This document shows positions 17,736 through 27,639 of a DNA stretch of 64,000 nucleotides, one piece after another. The DNA is taken from positions 62,001-126,000 of the forward strand of contig JAETNO010000004.1 of the NCBI GenBank assembly GCA_021768245.1. Reading direction: 5' to 3'. The notes under the pieces were generated by a model. It had not been told where the DNA came from and made no database searches. It saw only the letters and a program-made list of their open reading frames with translations. The first letter of the stretch is position 1. Each line of letters starts with the position of its first letter. The DNA comes from Bacteroidaceae bacterium. GTDB taxonomy: Bacteria; Bacteroidota; Bacteroidia; Bacteroidales; Muribaculaceae. The translations under genes and the position numbers were made by a program.

Positions 17736-18647
17736 ATGGAGCATACAAACCAACCCACTGACAGGTCGGAGGTGAAAACCATCCGTCATGTCACGTGGGT
17801 TGGTTTTTGGGTAAACGCCATACTGATGGTGCTTAAAATCGCTTTTGGCCTCTATGGCCACAGCGACGCCCTTGTTGCCGACGGTATCCACTCACTAAGT
17901 GACTTCGCCACAGACCTGATTGTGCTCGTCTTTGTCGGAATCGCTTATAAAAGTGCCGACAGCGAGCATCCTTACGGCCATGGGAAGTTCGAGACATTTG
18001 CCTCCCTGCTCATAGCATTAATTCTGCTTGTAGTTGCAATCGGCATCGGGATTTCAGGAGTGAAAAGCATCTCGGCCTCAATCAGAGGAGAAACACTCCC
18101 CCGTCCGGATGTGTGGACTCTCATAGTTGCACTTCTTTCGATAGCAAGCAAGGAATATCTGTTCCGATACACGGTCAGAATCGGCAAGAAAATCAATTCC
18201 GGAGCACTGATAGCCAATGCCTGGCACCACCGCAGCGATGCAATCTCTTCAATAGCGACTCTCGTAGGTGTTTCAGCCTCATTCTTCCTTGGAGAAGGAT
18301 GGCGCATACTCGACCCTATCGCATCGATTTTGATTGCAATTTTCATTGCCCTTTCGGCCATACAGATTGCCCTCCCCTCAATCAACGAACTTCTGGAGAA
18401 GTCGCTTCCGCCTGACCAGGTCAAGAGAGCGGAAGAAGTGATAGCAGGAGTGCCCGGAGTGATGGCTTTTCATCGCTTACGCACGCGTCGCAACGGACAT
18501 TCATCGATAATCGACACCCATATAAAGGTTAACCCCCTAATCAATGTGGCAGAAGGCCACGAAATAGCTTCAGCGGCAGAAAGAGCCCTGCGTAAAGAAT
18601 TCGGCGAAGACATAATCACCAATATCCATGTAGAGCCGTTCCGCTGA
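17736..18647 (+). CDS. Cation diffusion facilitator family transporter
   Basis: A 303-residue inner-membrane protein with about six transmembrane helices and a cytoplasmic C-terminal ferredoxin-like domain. Metal-site signatures are present: VADGIHSLSD in the second helix and WHHRSD in the fifth, plus HPYGHGKFE in the cytoplasmic loop, as in FieF/CzcD-type Zn2+/Fe2+/proton antiporters. The start at 17736 was preferred over an in-frame Met at 17670, because that earlier start lies inside araD and adds 22 residues foreign to the family. Together with araD it could form a two-gene transcript, ended by the hairpin at 18649-18679. Confidence 0.88.
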   Translation: MEHTNQPTDRSEVKTIRHVTWVGFWVNAILMVLKIAFGLYGHSDALVADGIHSLSDFATDLIVLVFVGIAYKSADSEHPYGHGKFETFASLLIALILLVVAIGIGISGVKSISASIRGETLPRPDVWTLIVALLSIASKEYLFRYTVRIGKKINSGALIANAWHHRSDAISSIATLVGVSASFFLGEGWRILDPIASILIAIFIALSAIQIALPSINELLEKSLPPDQVKRAEEVIAGVPGVMAFHRLRTRRNGHSSIIDTHIKVNPLINVAEGHEIASAAERALRKEFGEDIITNIHVEPFR

Positions 18648-18648
18648 C

Positions 18649-18679
18649 ATCTGATAATTTCAGATAACCTTTTTCTTTT
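18649..18679 (+). terminator. Probable terminator after the cation efflux gene
   Basis: A perfect 6-bp stem ATCTGA/TCAGAT (18649-18654 and 18660-18665) with a 5-base loop, followed by a T-rich run at 18670-18679. The stem is short, so efficiency may be modest. Confidence 0.5.
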
Positions 18680-18734
18680 CAAGACGTTTAGAATAGTAGA
18701 GAATTCTTTTTCCAATAATGATATATCATAACTC

Positions 18735-21134
18735 ATGAAAACATTAAACTTCATTAAAGCCATAGCTTTGTTTTCAATAATCATAGGGGCGACCCCAAAT
18801 GTCCTTTCGGCAGACACCGGGACAAAGAAAGCCGCACCTATCGACGTTCTTACCAAATCTGGCCGTGAGGTAATTGTGAGCGTCATAAACGATAATATCA
18901 TAAAAGTCACCAACATCCCTGAAGGGGCATCCGTTCCGGAAACCTCGACTTCGGTGATAAAAACAAACTCTGAAGACTATACGATTAGCTCGGCTCCAGG
19001 TGTAAGCGTAATGACCACCCGGGGAGGTATTGTTGTCAGGGTTGACAGCCTGAGCGGAAGTGTGGATATTACAGCCGGCCCGAAACGTGGCATCAGTGAC
19101 AGCGGATTGCGCAATGTCAGCGACGACAAGCAGCAAATCGAACTTTCGACAATGGGTAGCGGCTCGTTCTACGGAGCAGGAGAAAGAGGATATAGTTTCA
19201 ACCTTGCCGGCGATACCCTTGTCATGTACAACAAGCAGAACTATGGATATACAGCCGGTGAGAAACGTATCAGGCAAATGAACATAACCATGCCTCTTTT
19301 CCTGTCCTCAAATGGATATGCAGTGGTCTTTGACGACTTTGCCGCAGCTGAAATGGTGATGAGCGACCCAATCGTCTACACATCGGAATCGCGCTCACCG
19401 ATATCCTATTATTTCATCAACGGAGCCGGCTCGCTCGCCGACGTCACACGTGAACTGTCGGCACTCACAGGACGTCAGAAGCTACCTCCCCTATGGGCCT
19501 TGGGATATATCACTTCAAAATATGGTTACCATACACACGACGAGACCTTAGGGGTGGTCGATACGTTAAAACGTGCAGGATATCCACTTGACGGCATAGT
19601 GCTTGACCTGTACTGGTATGGGAAAGAGCAGGATATGGGACGGCTTGCATGGGACCCGAAACAATGGCCTGACCATAAAAAGATGCTTTCCGACCTTAAA
19701 AACAAGGGAGTCAACACAATAATCATATCACAGCCCTATATATTACGTAACGGGCACGGACTATCCAACTATAATGAACTCGCCGCCAACGGCATGCTTG
19801 TCAAAGACTCTACCGGAGGACCGCAAGAGGTTAAAATATGGGTAGGCGAAGGAGGAATGTTTGACATGTCCAATCCTGCCACCCGCAAATGGCTACGCGA
19901 ACGATACAAACAACTGACACTTGAAGGAGTAGGCGGCTGGTGGGGAGACCTCGGGGAACCCGAAGTCCATCCCGAGACCGGCATACATGCCAACGGGTTG
20001 ACCGCCCGTGAATACCACAATCTTTATGGGAACGACTGGAGCTCAATAATTTCAGACCTATACAAAGAAGAATTTCCGGATACCCGACTAATGACAATGA
20101 TGCGCGGAGGCACAACCGGTCTTCAACGCTATAATGTCTATCCATGGTCAACAGACGTCTCCCGTTCATGGGGCGGTCTGCAACCACAGATAACCATTAT
20201 GCTGAACTCCGGACTCAGCGGCCTCGGATATATGAGCCACGACGTCGGCGGTTTCGCGATTGACCCCGCCGCGCCTTATGACCCTGAACTCTATGTCAGA
20301 TGGCTGCAACTCGGACTCTTCTCCCCAATCCTGCGTACCCACGCACAAGCTACGGCTGAACCATACAATTATCCTGAGCAACAAGACATAATACTCCCAC
20401 TAATCAAGGAGCGCTATGCGTGGCTTCCATACAACTACACTCTCGCATATGAGAACGCCTCACAGGGTCAACCTCTTGTGAGACCACTGAACTATTACAG
20501 CAAAGGGTCAACCAAATATGACGATATCACCGACGAATATCTGTGGGGACGCGATATCCTCGTGGCCCCCGTCTTGGAGCAGGGAGCTACAGAACGTGAA
20601 ATAATATTTCCCGACGGACTTTGGGTGGATTATAACAAACCCTCCAAGTTCTACCACGGTGGCGACACAATAAAATATGATGCCCCATTATCCGTGATTC
20701 CGCTTTTCGTACGCACAGGAGCATTTATTCCAAAGGCTGACTATAGAATGGACTCAACCGGTGACTACCGTACGGATTCCTACACGATAAATTATTATCC
20801 TTATCTCGGGGAATCGGAGTATACGATGTATGAGGATGATTTGTCAAGTCCGTCATCCATTGATAAAGGAGAGTATTCTCTAATAACTTTCCGTGGGGAT
20901 GCAAATATGGAGGGAATAAATATAAATGTCTCCGCGAAGGGCACCTATCCCGGAGCATCCAAAACAAAGACCCTTAAATTCAACATTCATCTCATAGACG
21001 GCGACCCTGCAAGCGTGACAATAAACGGCAAGAAACTCTCGCGTGGAGCATGGAAATATGAGCACTCAAGCTCTACCCTCTCATTCACGACCAAATGGAC
21101 CGTTGCCAATGACCTCTCTATTGAAATAAGATAA
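18735..21134 (+). CDS. GH31 family alpha-glycosidase (alpha-xylosidase or alpha-glucosidase)
   Basis: A 799-residue secreted enzyme with a signal peptide ending near residue 25. The N-terminal beta-sandwich (about 30-240) leads into a TIM barrel with the catalytic nucleophile Asp405 in WWGDLGEPE and the acid/base Asp474 in WSTDVSRSW; LDLYWYG and HDVGGF are further GH31 blocks. C-terminal beta domains follow. It heads a run with a GH43 enzyme and an SGNH esterase. Alpha-xylosidase activity on xyloglucan-type oligosaccharides is favoured by that context, but alpha-glucosidase activity cannot be excluded from motifs. No susC/susD pair is nearby. Confidence 0.85.
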   Translation: MKTLNFIKAIALFSIIIGATPNVLSADTGTKKAAPIDVLTKSGREVIVSVINDNIIKVTNIPEGASVPETSTSVIKTNSEDYTISSAPGVSVMTTRGGIVVRVDSLSGSVDITAGPKRGISDSGLRNVSDDKQQIELSTMGSGSFYGAGERGYSFNLAGDTLVMYNKQNYGYTAGEKRIRQMNITMPLFLSSNGYAVVFDDFAAAEMVMSDPIVYTSESRSPISYYFINGAGSLADVTRELSALTGRQKLPPLWALGYITSKYGYHTHDETLGVVDTLKRAGYPLDGIVLDLYWYGKEQDMGRLAWDPKQWPDHKKMLSDLKNKGVNTIIISQPYILRNGHGLSNYNELAANGMLVKDSTGGPQEVKIWVGEGGMFDMSNPATRKWLRERYKQLTLEGVGGWWGDLGEPEVHPETGIHANGLTAREYHNLYGNDWSSIISDLYKEEFPDTRLMTMMRGGTTGLQRYNVYPWSTDVSRSWGGLQPQITIMLNSGLSGLGYMSHDVGGFAIDPAAPYDPELYVRWLQLGLFSPILRTHAQATAEPYNYPEQQDIILPLIKERYAWLPYNYTLAYENASQGQPLVRPLNYYSKGSTKYDDITDEYLWGRDILVAPVLEQGATEREIIFPDGLWVDYNKPSKFYHGGDTIKYDAPLSVIPLFVRTGAFIPKADYRMDSTGDYRTDSYTINYYPYLGESEYTMYEDDLSSPSSIDKGEYSLITFRGDANMEGININVSAKGTYPGASKTKTLKFNIHLIDGDPASVTINGKKLSRGAWKYEHSSSTLSFTTKWTVANDLSIEIR

Positions 21135-21173
21135 TTCATCACACCAACCATCATCTAACCCTAAATTTTTCAC

Positions 21174-22745
21174 ATGAGACACTGTCTGCTTTTTGCTTTA
21201 GCTATCGTTACATGCTTTAATGCAATGTTTGCCGATGGCTATAAGAATCCTATTATCCCCGGCTTCCATCCCGATCCGTCGGTAGTGGCTGTCGGCGACG
21301 ATTTCTATCTCGTAAATTCATCATTCTGCTATTTCCCAGGAGTTCCGATTTATCATAGCAAGGACCTTGTTAACTGGGAGCAAATCGGGCATGTGCTCGA
21401 CCGTAAAAGTCAGCTAAACCTCGAAAACTGCGGGGTTTGGGGTGGCATATATGCCCCTACTATCCGCTATGACAACGGTCGATTCTATATGATAACTACA
21501 AATGTGACCAACGGTGGCAACTTTCTCGTACATACAACCGACCCGGCGAAGGGATGGAGCGACCCGGTTTGGCTCAAACAGGAAGGCATCGACCCGTCAC
21601 TTTATTTCGAGGATGGCAAATGCTACATGGTCAGCAATCCCGACAACGGAATATGGCTGTGTGAGATAAACCCGCTGACCGGAGAACAGCTCACCGAAAG
21701 CCGACGCATATGGGACGGGACAGGAGGACGATATCCTGAAGCTCCACACCTCTACAAGAAAGATGGATGGTATTACCTACTCATCGCCGAGGGTGGGACC
21801 GAAATGGGTCATAGTGTAACAATCGCCCGAAGCCGCAATATAAACGGACCATACATTCCGAATCCATCCAATCCGATATTGACCCATTTCAACGTGACGG
21901 GGCAATCAAACCCTATTCAGGGAACCGGCCATGCAGACCTCGTTCAAGCCCCGGACGGCTCCTGGTGGCTCGTATGCCTTGCTTTCCGTCCGCAGAACGG
22001 AGACCATCATCTGCTTGGCAGGGAAACCTACCTCGCCCCAATGAGATGGGACAAGGATGCCTGGCCGGTAGTGAACGGCAACGGCACTATCGCCCTTGAT
22101 ATGAATGTACCCACACTTCCATTGGTTCCGGTGAGAGAAAAAGCAGTGAGAGATAAATTCGACAGCAAGAATCTCGGATATGAGTGGGTATGGATGCGAA
22201 ATCCCGTTATGGACAACTATAAGTATGGCAACGGGCAACTCATAATGAAAGCCACATCCGTCACACTTGACAACCAACTTGAATCACCATCCATGCTGCT
22301 GCGCCGTCAGGAGCATATCAATTTCACTGCCACGACATCAGTGTCGCTTAAAAACGCCTCTGACGGAAGCGAAGCAGGTCTCACCGTATTCGCATCCGAG
22401 CCGTCGCACTACGATCTGTATCTAACCCGAACATCAAAAGGCAACGAGGCTATTGTACTCCGTTATCGCTTGAATGAAATAACCCACATTGAAAAGACTG
22501 TCGAGCTTTCAGGGAAATCCAACAACGTGGAACTCCGTGTGCAAGGCTCTCCCAATGTATATACATTCTACTATTCCACAAATGGAGGGAAATCTTTCGA
22601 AAAACTTGCCGATATAAACACCCGTTATCTCTCGACAGAGACAGCAGGCGGCTTCACCGGCACGCTCATCGGTCTCTATGCCACCTCTCCTGCAGGCAAG
22701 GGGGAAGGTGTATTCAAATGGTTTGATTATGAACCCGGAAAATAA
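21174..22745 (+). CDS. GH43 family beta-xylosidase / alpha-L-arabinofuranosidase
   Basis: A 523-residue secreted protein (signal peptide about residues 1-20). A five-bladed propeller carries the GH43 triad: base Asp34 in GFHPDPS, pKa-modulating Asp140 in GIDPSLYF and acid Glu189 in YPEAPH. A C-terminal beta-sandwich (about 330-520) is of the XynB/GH43_C2 type, which places it near subfamilies 11/12. Such enzymes remove xylose or arabinose from hemicellulose oligomers by inversion. It starts 39 bases after the GH31 gene and ends 7 bases before the esterase gene, so the three form an operon. Confidence 0.88.
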   Translation: MRHCLLFALAIVTCFNAMFADGYKNPIIPGFHPDPSVVAVGDDFYLVNSSFCYFPGVPIYHSKDLVNWEQIGHVLDRKSQLNLENCGVWGGIYAPTIRYDNGRFYMITTNVTNGGNFLVHTTDPAKGWSDPVWLKQEGIDPSLYFEDGKCYMVSNPDNGIWLCEINPLTGEQLTESRRIWDGTGGRYPEAPHLYKKDGWYYLLIAEGGTEMGHSVTIARSRNINGPYIPNPSNPILTHFNVTGQSNPIQGTGHADLVQAPDGSWWLVCLAFRPQNGDHHLLGRETYLAPMRWDKDAWPVVNGNGTIALDMNVPTLPLVPVREKAVRDKFDSKNLGYEWVWMRNPVMDNYKYGNGQLIMKATSVTLDNQLESPSMLLRRQEHINFTATTSVSLKNASDGSEAGLTVFASEPSHYDLYLTRTSKGNEAIVLRYRLNEITHIEKTVELSGKSNNVELRVQGSPNVYTFYYSTNGGKSFEKLADINTRYLSTETAGGFTGTLIGLYATSPAGKGEGVFKWFDYEPGK

Positions 22746-22752
22746 CTATATC

Positions 22753-24186
22753 ATGAAAAAAGGCTTATTTTTATTATTGACGGCAATCTCATTCGTTGCC
22801 CTCTCAGGCTCTGCAAAGGTCAAGCCACATGCCATGATAGGTGACAATATGGTGCTACAGCAGAACTCCAATGCTAGGATTTTCGGTTTTGCCGACCCCG
22901 GAAGTTCAGTCACCGTCACTCCATCATGGGACGGCAAAAATTATACTACCACCACTGACCGTGAGGGAAAATGGTGTCTTGCAGTCTACACCCCTGAGGC
23001 AAGCTTCAAAAAGCACACTATAACGATTTCCGACGGAGAACCCGTGGATATCAACAATGTGCTCATTGGCGAAGTATGGCTTGCCTCAGGACAATCCAAC
23101 ATGCAGATGCCACTCAAAGGTTTCCCCGGATGTTGCACATTAGGTGGATATGACGAGATAGCGACCTCACGGGATGAAGCTGACAAGGTGAGATTTTTCA
23201 CCGTACCATTGACTCAGAGCTATACGGAACTCGACACAGTCAACTCACGATGGACAGTGCCCTCTCCTGAAACATCTCCCGAATACAGCGCTCTTGCATG
23301 GCACTTCGCCAAAAGGATGAGCGATGTGCTCAATGTTCCTGTCGGCATTGTGAGTGCGGCATATGGAGGTGCTAAAGTCGAGAGCTGGACTTCCCGTGAC
23401 ATGCTCGAAAAATACAATGACGTATCGCTCGACCCCAAGGATATAGAAGCATTGGTCCACTACCATCGCCCGCTGCTGATGTATAACGCGATGTTCAATC
23501 CCATCAAGGATTTCACCTATAAAGGAATCATATGGTATCAGGGATGCTCCAACGTTTCGACCTATGACACTTATGCCGAACGTCTCGCCGCAATGGTAAA
23601 ACGTTGGCGCGACGACATCGCGATAGGCGATATCCCATTCTACGCAGTGGAAATCGCTCCTTATGAATATGGCGCTCCCGAAGAACAAGGGAAAGCCCCC
23701 CTGCTTCGCGAGGCGCAATGGAAAGCTATTGAATTGATACCTAACAGCGGTATGATTTCAATAAATGACCTCGTGGAGCCATATGAGCGCTTCAATATCC
23801 ATCCGGCCAACAAGGACGCAGTGGGTAAAAGGCTCTGCGACCTCGCACTAAACAAGACATATGGACAGAAGCAGTTCCCGATAGAAAGTCCGCGCTATAA
23901 GAGCCATAGATTCAAGGACGGAGCCGCATGGGTAGCCATAGATTCTCCATCTGACGGCATCTGCCGCAACTATGACATAAAAGGATTCGAAGTGGCAGGC
24001 AATGACAGGATTTTCCATCCGGCTGATTCCGTATGGCTTCACTGGCAGACAAATGAAATGGTTGTGTCGAGTAAGTATGTACCGCAACCCGTCGCTGTCC
24101 GCTACTGCTGGAAAGATTTCCTTCCCGGCAATCTACATGCCGCCAACTATCTGCCGTTAATCCCGTTCAGAACTGACGATTGGTAA
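22753..24186 (+). CDS. Sialate O-acetylesterase-like SGNH esterase
   Basis: A 477-residue secreted esterase starting with a clear signal peptide (MKKGLFLLLT onward); the in-frame Met codons upstream lie inside the GH43 gene and were rejected. Ser115 in ASGQSNMQMP is the nucleophile, GIIWYQG is the next conserved block and NIHPANK supplies the probable catalytic His. The family includes sialate O-acetylesterases and hemicellulose acetyl esterases; beside GH31 and GH43 genes, removal of acetyl groups from xyloglucan or xylan is the likelier job. The operon ends in a bidirectional terminator shared with the convergent nqr operon. Confidence 0.85.
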   Translation: MKKGLFLLLTAISFVALSGSAKVKPHAMIGDNMVLQQNSNARIFGFADPGSSVTVTPSWDGKNYTTTTDREGKWCLAVYTPEASFKKHTITISDGEPVDINNVLIGEVWLASGQSNMQMPLKGFPGCCTLGGYDEIATSRDEADKVRFFTVPLTQSYTELDTVNSRWTVPSPETSPEYSALAWHFAKRMSDVLNVPVGIVSAAYGGAKVESWTSRDMLEKYNDVSLDPKDIEALVHYHRPLLMYNAMFNPIKDFTYKGIIWYQGCSNVSTYDTYAERLAAMVKRWRDDIAIGDIPFYAVEIAPYEYGAPEEQGKAPLLREAQWKAIELIPNSGMISINDLVEPYERFNIHPANKDAVGKRLCDLALNKTYGQKQFPIESPRYKSHRFKDGAAWVAIDSPSDGICRNYDIKGFEVAGNDRIFHPADSVWLHWQTNEMVVSSKYVPQPVAVRYCWKDFLPGNLHAANYLPLIPFRTDDW

Positions 24187-24210
24187 GATAATGTAATAAG
24201 CAGCCATTAA

Positions 24211-24249
24211 AAACATGGGCACGCGAAGAAACATCGCGTGCCCATGTTT
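24211..24249. terminator. Bidirectional terminator between esterase gene and nqrF
   Basis: A perfect 16-bp stem (24211-24226 with 24234-24249) and a 7-base loop. The A-rich left flank and T-rich right flank allow termination in both directions, serving the plus-strand glycosidase operon and the minus-strand nqr operon. Confidence 0.92.
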
Positions 24250-24268
24250 TATACAGTCGCGGTCGATA

Positions 24269-25534
24269 CTAACCGCCGAAATTATCATAATGGATTGATT
24301 CCGGATCCACCCCGAGATCATCCAGCATCTTGTTTACGGCAGAACTCATCGGGCCGGGGCCACACATATAATATTCAATATCCTCCGGTTCGGGATGATT
24401 CTTCAGATAGGTCTCATAAATCACCTGATGGACAAAACCGGGAGTATATTTAACGCCCGCAGCATCAGCTGCCGGATCGGGACGGTCAAGCGCGAGATGG
24501 AACTTGAAGTTCGGGAAATCCTTCTCCAACTGAAGGAAATCATCGAGATAGAACACCTCATTGAGCGCACGCGCACCATAAAAATAGTTCATCACACGGT
24601 CATGGGTGTTGAGCGTCTTTGTCATCCACATAATCTGCGCACGCAGAGGCGCCATGCCGGCACCGCCGCCAATCCACATCATTTCTGCCTTGGAATCGAC
24701 TATCGGATGGAAGTCTCCATAAGGGCCGCTCATGCGCACTTTATCGCCCGGTTTAAGCGTAAAGATATAGCTTGAAGCGATACCGGGCATCACGGCCATG
24801 AATCCTACCTGGGGTTTTGGCTTAAACGGAGGAGTCGCTATGCGGACAGTGAGCATAATGCGGTCGCCCTCCTCGGGATAATTGGCCATCGAATAAGCGC
24901 GAACAGTTGTTTCAGTGTTGCGGCACTTCAGGCCAAACAACCCGAACTTCTCCCACGACGGAAGATATTCGTCACCTATGGATGATTTGTCGATATCCTT
25001 GTCATAGTCCATCTCATAGGGGGGAATCTTAATCTGAGCATATGAGCCGGGAATGAAATCCATATGCGCACCTTTGGGAAGAGCCACGATAAACTCTTTG
25101 ATAAACGTAGCTACATTTTTATTTGAGATTACCTCACATTCCCATTCCTTTATGTCAAGGACAGACGCTGGTATTCCGATGCTGCAATCTTCCTTCACTT
25201 TCACCTGACACCCGAGACGCCAATGGTCCTGCTGCTGCTTGCGTGAGAAATGCACTTTCTCGGTAGGGAGAATATCGCCGCCACCGGAAAACACCTGACA
25301 CTTGCACTGAGCGCAACTGCCCTTGCCGCCACAGGCCGAAGGAAGGAATATATTTTCGTCGGCAAGAGTCGAAAGGAGCGATTTACCCGAATCGGCTTCT
25401 ACCACGGTATCGTTGTTAATCGTAATTTTCACTTTGCCCGAATGGACAAGATATCTCTTCGCGAGCAGGAGAATCATCACCAAAAGCAGGGTAATAATCA
25501 AAAAGATGCCCACTCCTGAAAGTATCGTTAGCAT
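24269..25534 (-). CDS. nqrF: Na+-translocating NADH:quinone reductase subunit F
   Basis: The 421-residue NADH-oxidising subunit. An N-terminal membrane helix (about 5-25) is followed by a 2Fe-2S ferredoxin domain with ligands Cys68, Cys74, Cys77 and Cys109, then FAD and NADH-binding domains; VRAYSMANYP is the FAD motif, and IGGGAGMAPLRAQI and YYMCGPGPM mark the nucleotide-binding part. Electrons enter the complex here and pass through the 2Fe-2S centre. It is the last gene of the operon and ends 20 bases before the shared terminator. Confidence 0.97.
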   Translation of the reverse strand: MLTILSGVGIFLIITLLLVMILLLAKRYLVHSGKVKITINNDTVVEADSGKSLLSTLADENIFLPSACGGKGSCAQCKCQVFSGGGDILPTEKVHFSRKQQQDHWRLGCQVKVKEDCSIGIPASVLDIKEWECEVISNKNVATFIKEFIVALPKGAHMDFIPGSYAQIKIPPYEMDYDKDIDKSSIGDEYLPSWEKFGLFGLKCRNTETTVRAYSMANYPEEGDRIMLTVRIATPPFKPKPQVGFMAVMPGIASSYIFTLKPGDKVRMSGPYGDFHPIVDSKAEMMWIGGGAGMAPLRAQIMWMTKTLNTHDRVMNYFYGARALNEVFYLDDFLQLEKDFPNFKFHLALDRPDPAADAAGVKYTPGFVHQVIYETYLKNHPEPEDIEYYMCGPGPMSSAVNKMLDDLGVDPESIHYDNFGG

Positions 25535-25563
25535 AATATCAGTTGTAGAGGGTGGTTACAAAT

Positions 25564-26181
25564 TTAAATCTTTATTCCGAGGAAGCTCATGAAGGCTATT
25601 CCCATCAGCGCGGTGAGAATAAAAGTGATGCCAACGCCACGAAGCGGACGCGGGATGTTGGAGTATTCCGCAAGGCGCTCCCTGATTGCCGCGATTGCGG
25701 TTATGGCGAGAAGCCATCCAAGGCCCCAGCCCCCACCTGCACAGATTGCAGTCCAAACGCTCGGGAAATCACGCTGCTGCATAAACAGAGAGCCTCCGAG
25801 AATCGCGCAGTTTACAGCGATAAGCGGCAGGAAGATACCGAGCGACGAATAAAGCGCGGGACTATATTTCTCGACCGTCATTTCCACAAGCTGTGTCATT
25901 GAAGCGATAACGGCTATGAACATGATGAGCGAAAGGAAGCTGAGGTCGACTTCAGCATACTCCGGCCCGAGCCATTTAAGAGCCCCTGCACTCAACACAT
26001 AGGTCTGAAGCAGATAGTTGACAGGGAGTGTCACCACAAGCATAAAGGTGACCGCCACACCGAGACCGAAAGCGGTCTTGACATTCTTCGACACGGCGAT
26101 AAAGGAGCACATGCCAAGGAAGTAGGCAAAAATCATGTTGTCGACAAAAATCGACCGTATGAATATATCCAGATTTTCCAC
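25564..26181 (-). CDS. nqrE: Na+-translocating NADH:quinone reductase subunit E
   Basis: A 205-residue integral membrane subunit with six predicted helices. The N-terminus (IRSIFVDNMIFAYFLGMC) and the conserved half-helix GGSLFMQ are typical of NqrE/RnfA; Cys residues in these two segments bind the intramembrane iron centre shared with NqrD. It is homologous to NqrD in inverted topology and together they line the electron path through the membrane. Gaps of 29 and 41 bases separate it from nqrF and nqrD. Confidence 0.96.
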   Translation of the reverse strand: MENLDIFIRSIFVDNMIFAYFLGMCSFIAVSKNVKTAFGLGVAVTFMLVVTLPVNYLLQTYVLSAGALKWLGPEYAEVDLSFLSLIMFIAVIASMTQLVEMTVEKYSPALYSSLGIFLPLIAVNCAILGGSLFMQQRDFPSVWTAICAGGGWGLGWLLAITAIAAIRERLAEYSNIPRPLRGVGITFILTALMGIAFMSFLGIKI

Positions 26182-26222
26182 GTCAGGATAGAAACTTAGA
26201 AGTTAACAAATCGTTTTTTGAA

Positions 26223-26849
26223 TCAATCCTCCTGCAAATCCTTGTTGTAGCTGCGTTGCACCCATATGATGCAGGCCACGAGGATAAGTGCCATCGGCGG
26301 AAGAATCATGAGACCGTTGTTGACATAGCCGGCGTCATAGAAACTCTGCGGGATTACAGTGTAGCCCAAAAGAGTCCCGCTGCCGAAGAGCTCGCGGAAG
26401 AAACCGACTATCACGAGGATTACAGCATAGCCTATGCCGTTGCCGACGCCGTCAAGAAATGAAGGCCATGGTTTGTTGGCCATGGCAAAGGCCTCGAGGC
26501 GCCCCATGAGGATACAGTTCGTTATAATCAGTCCGATAAACACCGACAGTTGCTTTGATGCATCATAGGCATAAGCCTTGAGCACCTGGTCGACTATGAC
26601 CACGAGACCTGCCACAACCACAAGCTGCACGATGATGCGGATATTGGTCGGGATAGTATTGCGCAGGAGCGAGATGATGACGTTGGCAAACGCAAGCACA
26701 GCAATCACCGAAACGCCCATCACAATCGCCGGCTCAAGCTTGGCCGTGACAGCAAGCACCGAGCAGATGCCGAGAATCTGGACAACGACCGGATTGTTTT
26801 TCGACAGAGGGTTGAACAACACCTCTCTATTATTAATCTTATCAGCCAT
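26223..26849 (-). CDS. nqrD: Na+-translocating NADH:quinone reductase subunit D
   Basis: A 208-residue membrane protein with six helices. QILGICSVLAVTAKLEPA and LIITNCILMGRLEAFA are the NqrD/RnfE signatures and contain the two Cys that contribute to the intramembrane 2Fe-2S site formed with NqrE. It is an inner-membrane component of the sodium pump. Position in the operon (after nqrC, before nqrE) is the standard A-B-C-D-E-F order. Confidence 0.96.
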   Translation of the reverse strand: MADKINNREVLFNPLSKNNPVVVQILGICSVLAVTAKLEPAIVMGVSVIAVLAFANVIISLLRNTIPTNIRIIVQLVVVAGLVVIVDQVLKAYAYDASKQLSVFIGLIITNCILMGRLEAFAMANKPWPSFLDGVGNGIGYAVILVIVGFFRELFGSGTLLGYTVIPQSFYDAGYVNNGLMILPPMALILVACIIWVQRSYNKDLQED

Positions 26850-26887
26850 GAGCGATGAGATAAATGAGATTTATACTATTTGTTTTT

Positions 26888-27592
26888 TTACTGATTGAGA
26901 TTCTGAAGGAACTTCTTGTAAGGGGTCAGGCAGTTTGAGAGCATAGCCCCCACTCCTTTCGAAGTGATGGTGCCACCGGAAATCCCGTCGACATAGTCCT
27001 CTCCGTCGAGAGGCTGCTGACCGGCCTTGACGACAGCAATCGGGCGGAAACGGCCATCCTTGAACACATTCTTTCCCTCAAACTGGCTGCTGAAAGCAGG
27101 TTTTTCGATTTCGGCACCCAGACCGGGGGTCTCACCCTGATGAGCGAAATATGCGCCATAAATTGTGGAACCATTTTCATCAAATGCCACATAGCCCCAT
27201 ATCGGACCCCAAAGTCCTGCTCCGTAGACAGGAACGATATATTTACGGTCGCCGGCTGGCGTCGTGCAGACAAAAACCGGGAGCTCCCTTCGATCGGAGG
27301 CCAGTTTGCTTTGAGCCGCGACATTGACATCGAAAGCCCTGACGCCGTCAATTTTCTCTCCCCGGTCATTTACCACGAACTGCTCCGTGATATAACGGTC
27401 AAATTCGGAAACGACTTTCCCTTTTTCCGGAGCGATAAGGGCGGCAGCGAGAATCTGTCCCATCTTATCGGCATTTACATTGTCCTGCTGGCGTCCGCGC
27501 AGGGCAAGCGAGGTCGCAGCGAGTGCCGTACCTACCACCACCACAAGAATGATGATATAGATAATTGTATATGTATTGCTTTGCTTATTCAT
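26888..27592 (-). CDS. nqrC: Na+-translocating NADH:quinone reductase subunit C
   Basis: A 234-residue subunit with one N-terminal membrane helix (about 8-28) and a periplasmic FMN-binding domain. The covalent-flavin site lies in DGISGGT, with Thr208 the expected attachment residue; the usual motif is (S/T)GAT, so Gly replaces Ala at the third position. The flavin is attached by ApbE, which is not encoded in this window. EFDRYITEQFVVND and GLWGPIWGYVAFD are other family blocks. Confidence 0.95.
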   Translation of the reverse strand: MNKQSNTYTIIYIIILVVVVGTALAATSLALRGRQQDNVNADKMGQILAAALIAPEKGKVVSEFDRYITEQFVVNDRGEKIDGVRAFDVNVAAQSKLASDRRELPVFVCTTPAGDRKYIVPVYGAGLWGPIWGYVAFDENGSTIYGAYFAHQGETPGLGAEIEKPAFSSQFEGKNVFKDGRFRPIAVVKAGQQPLDGEDYVDGISGGTITSKGVGAMLSNCLTPYKKFLQNLNQ

Positions 27593-27639
27593 AAACTTGA
27601 ATAAATTGGGCGTTTATATGTCGGATTGAAACATTGATG

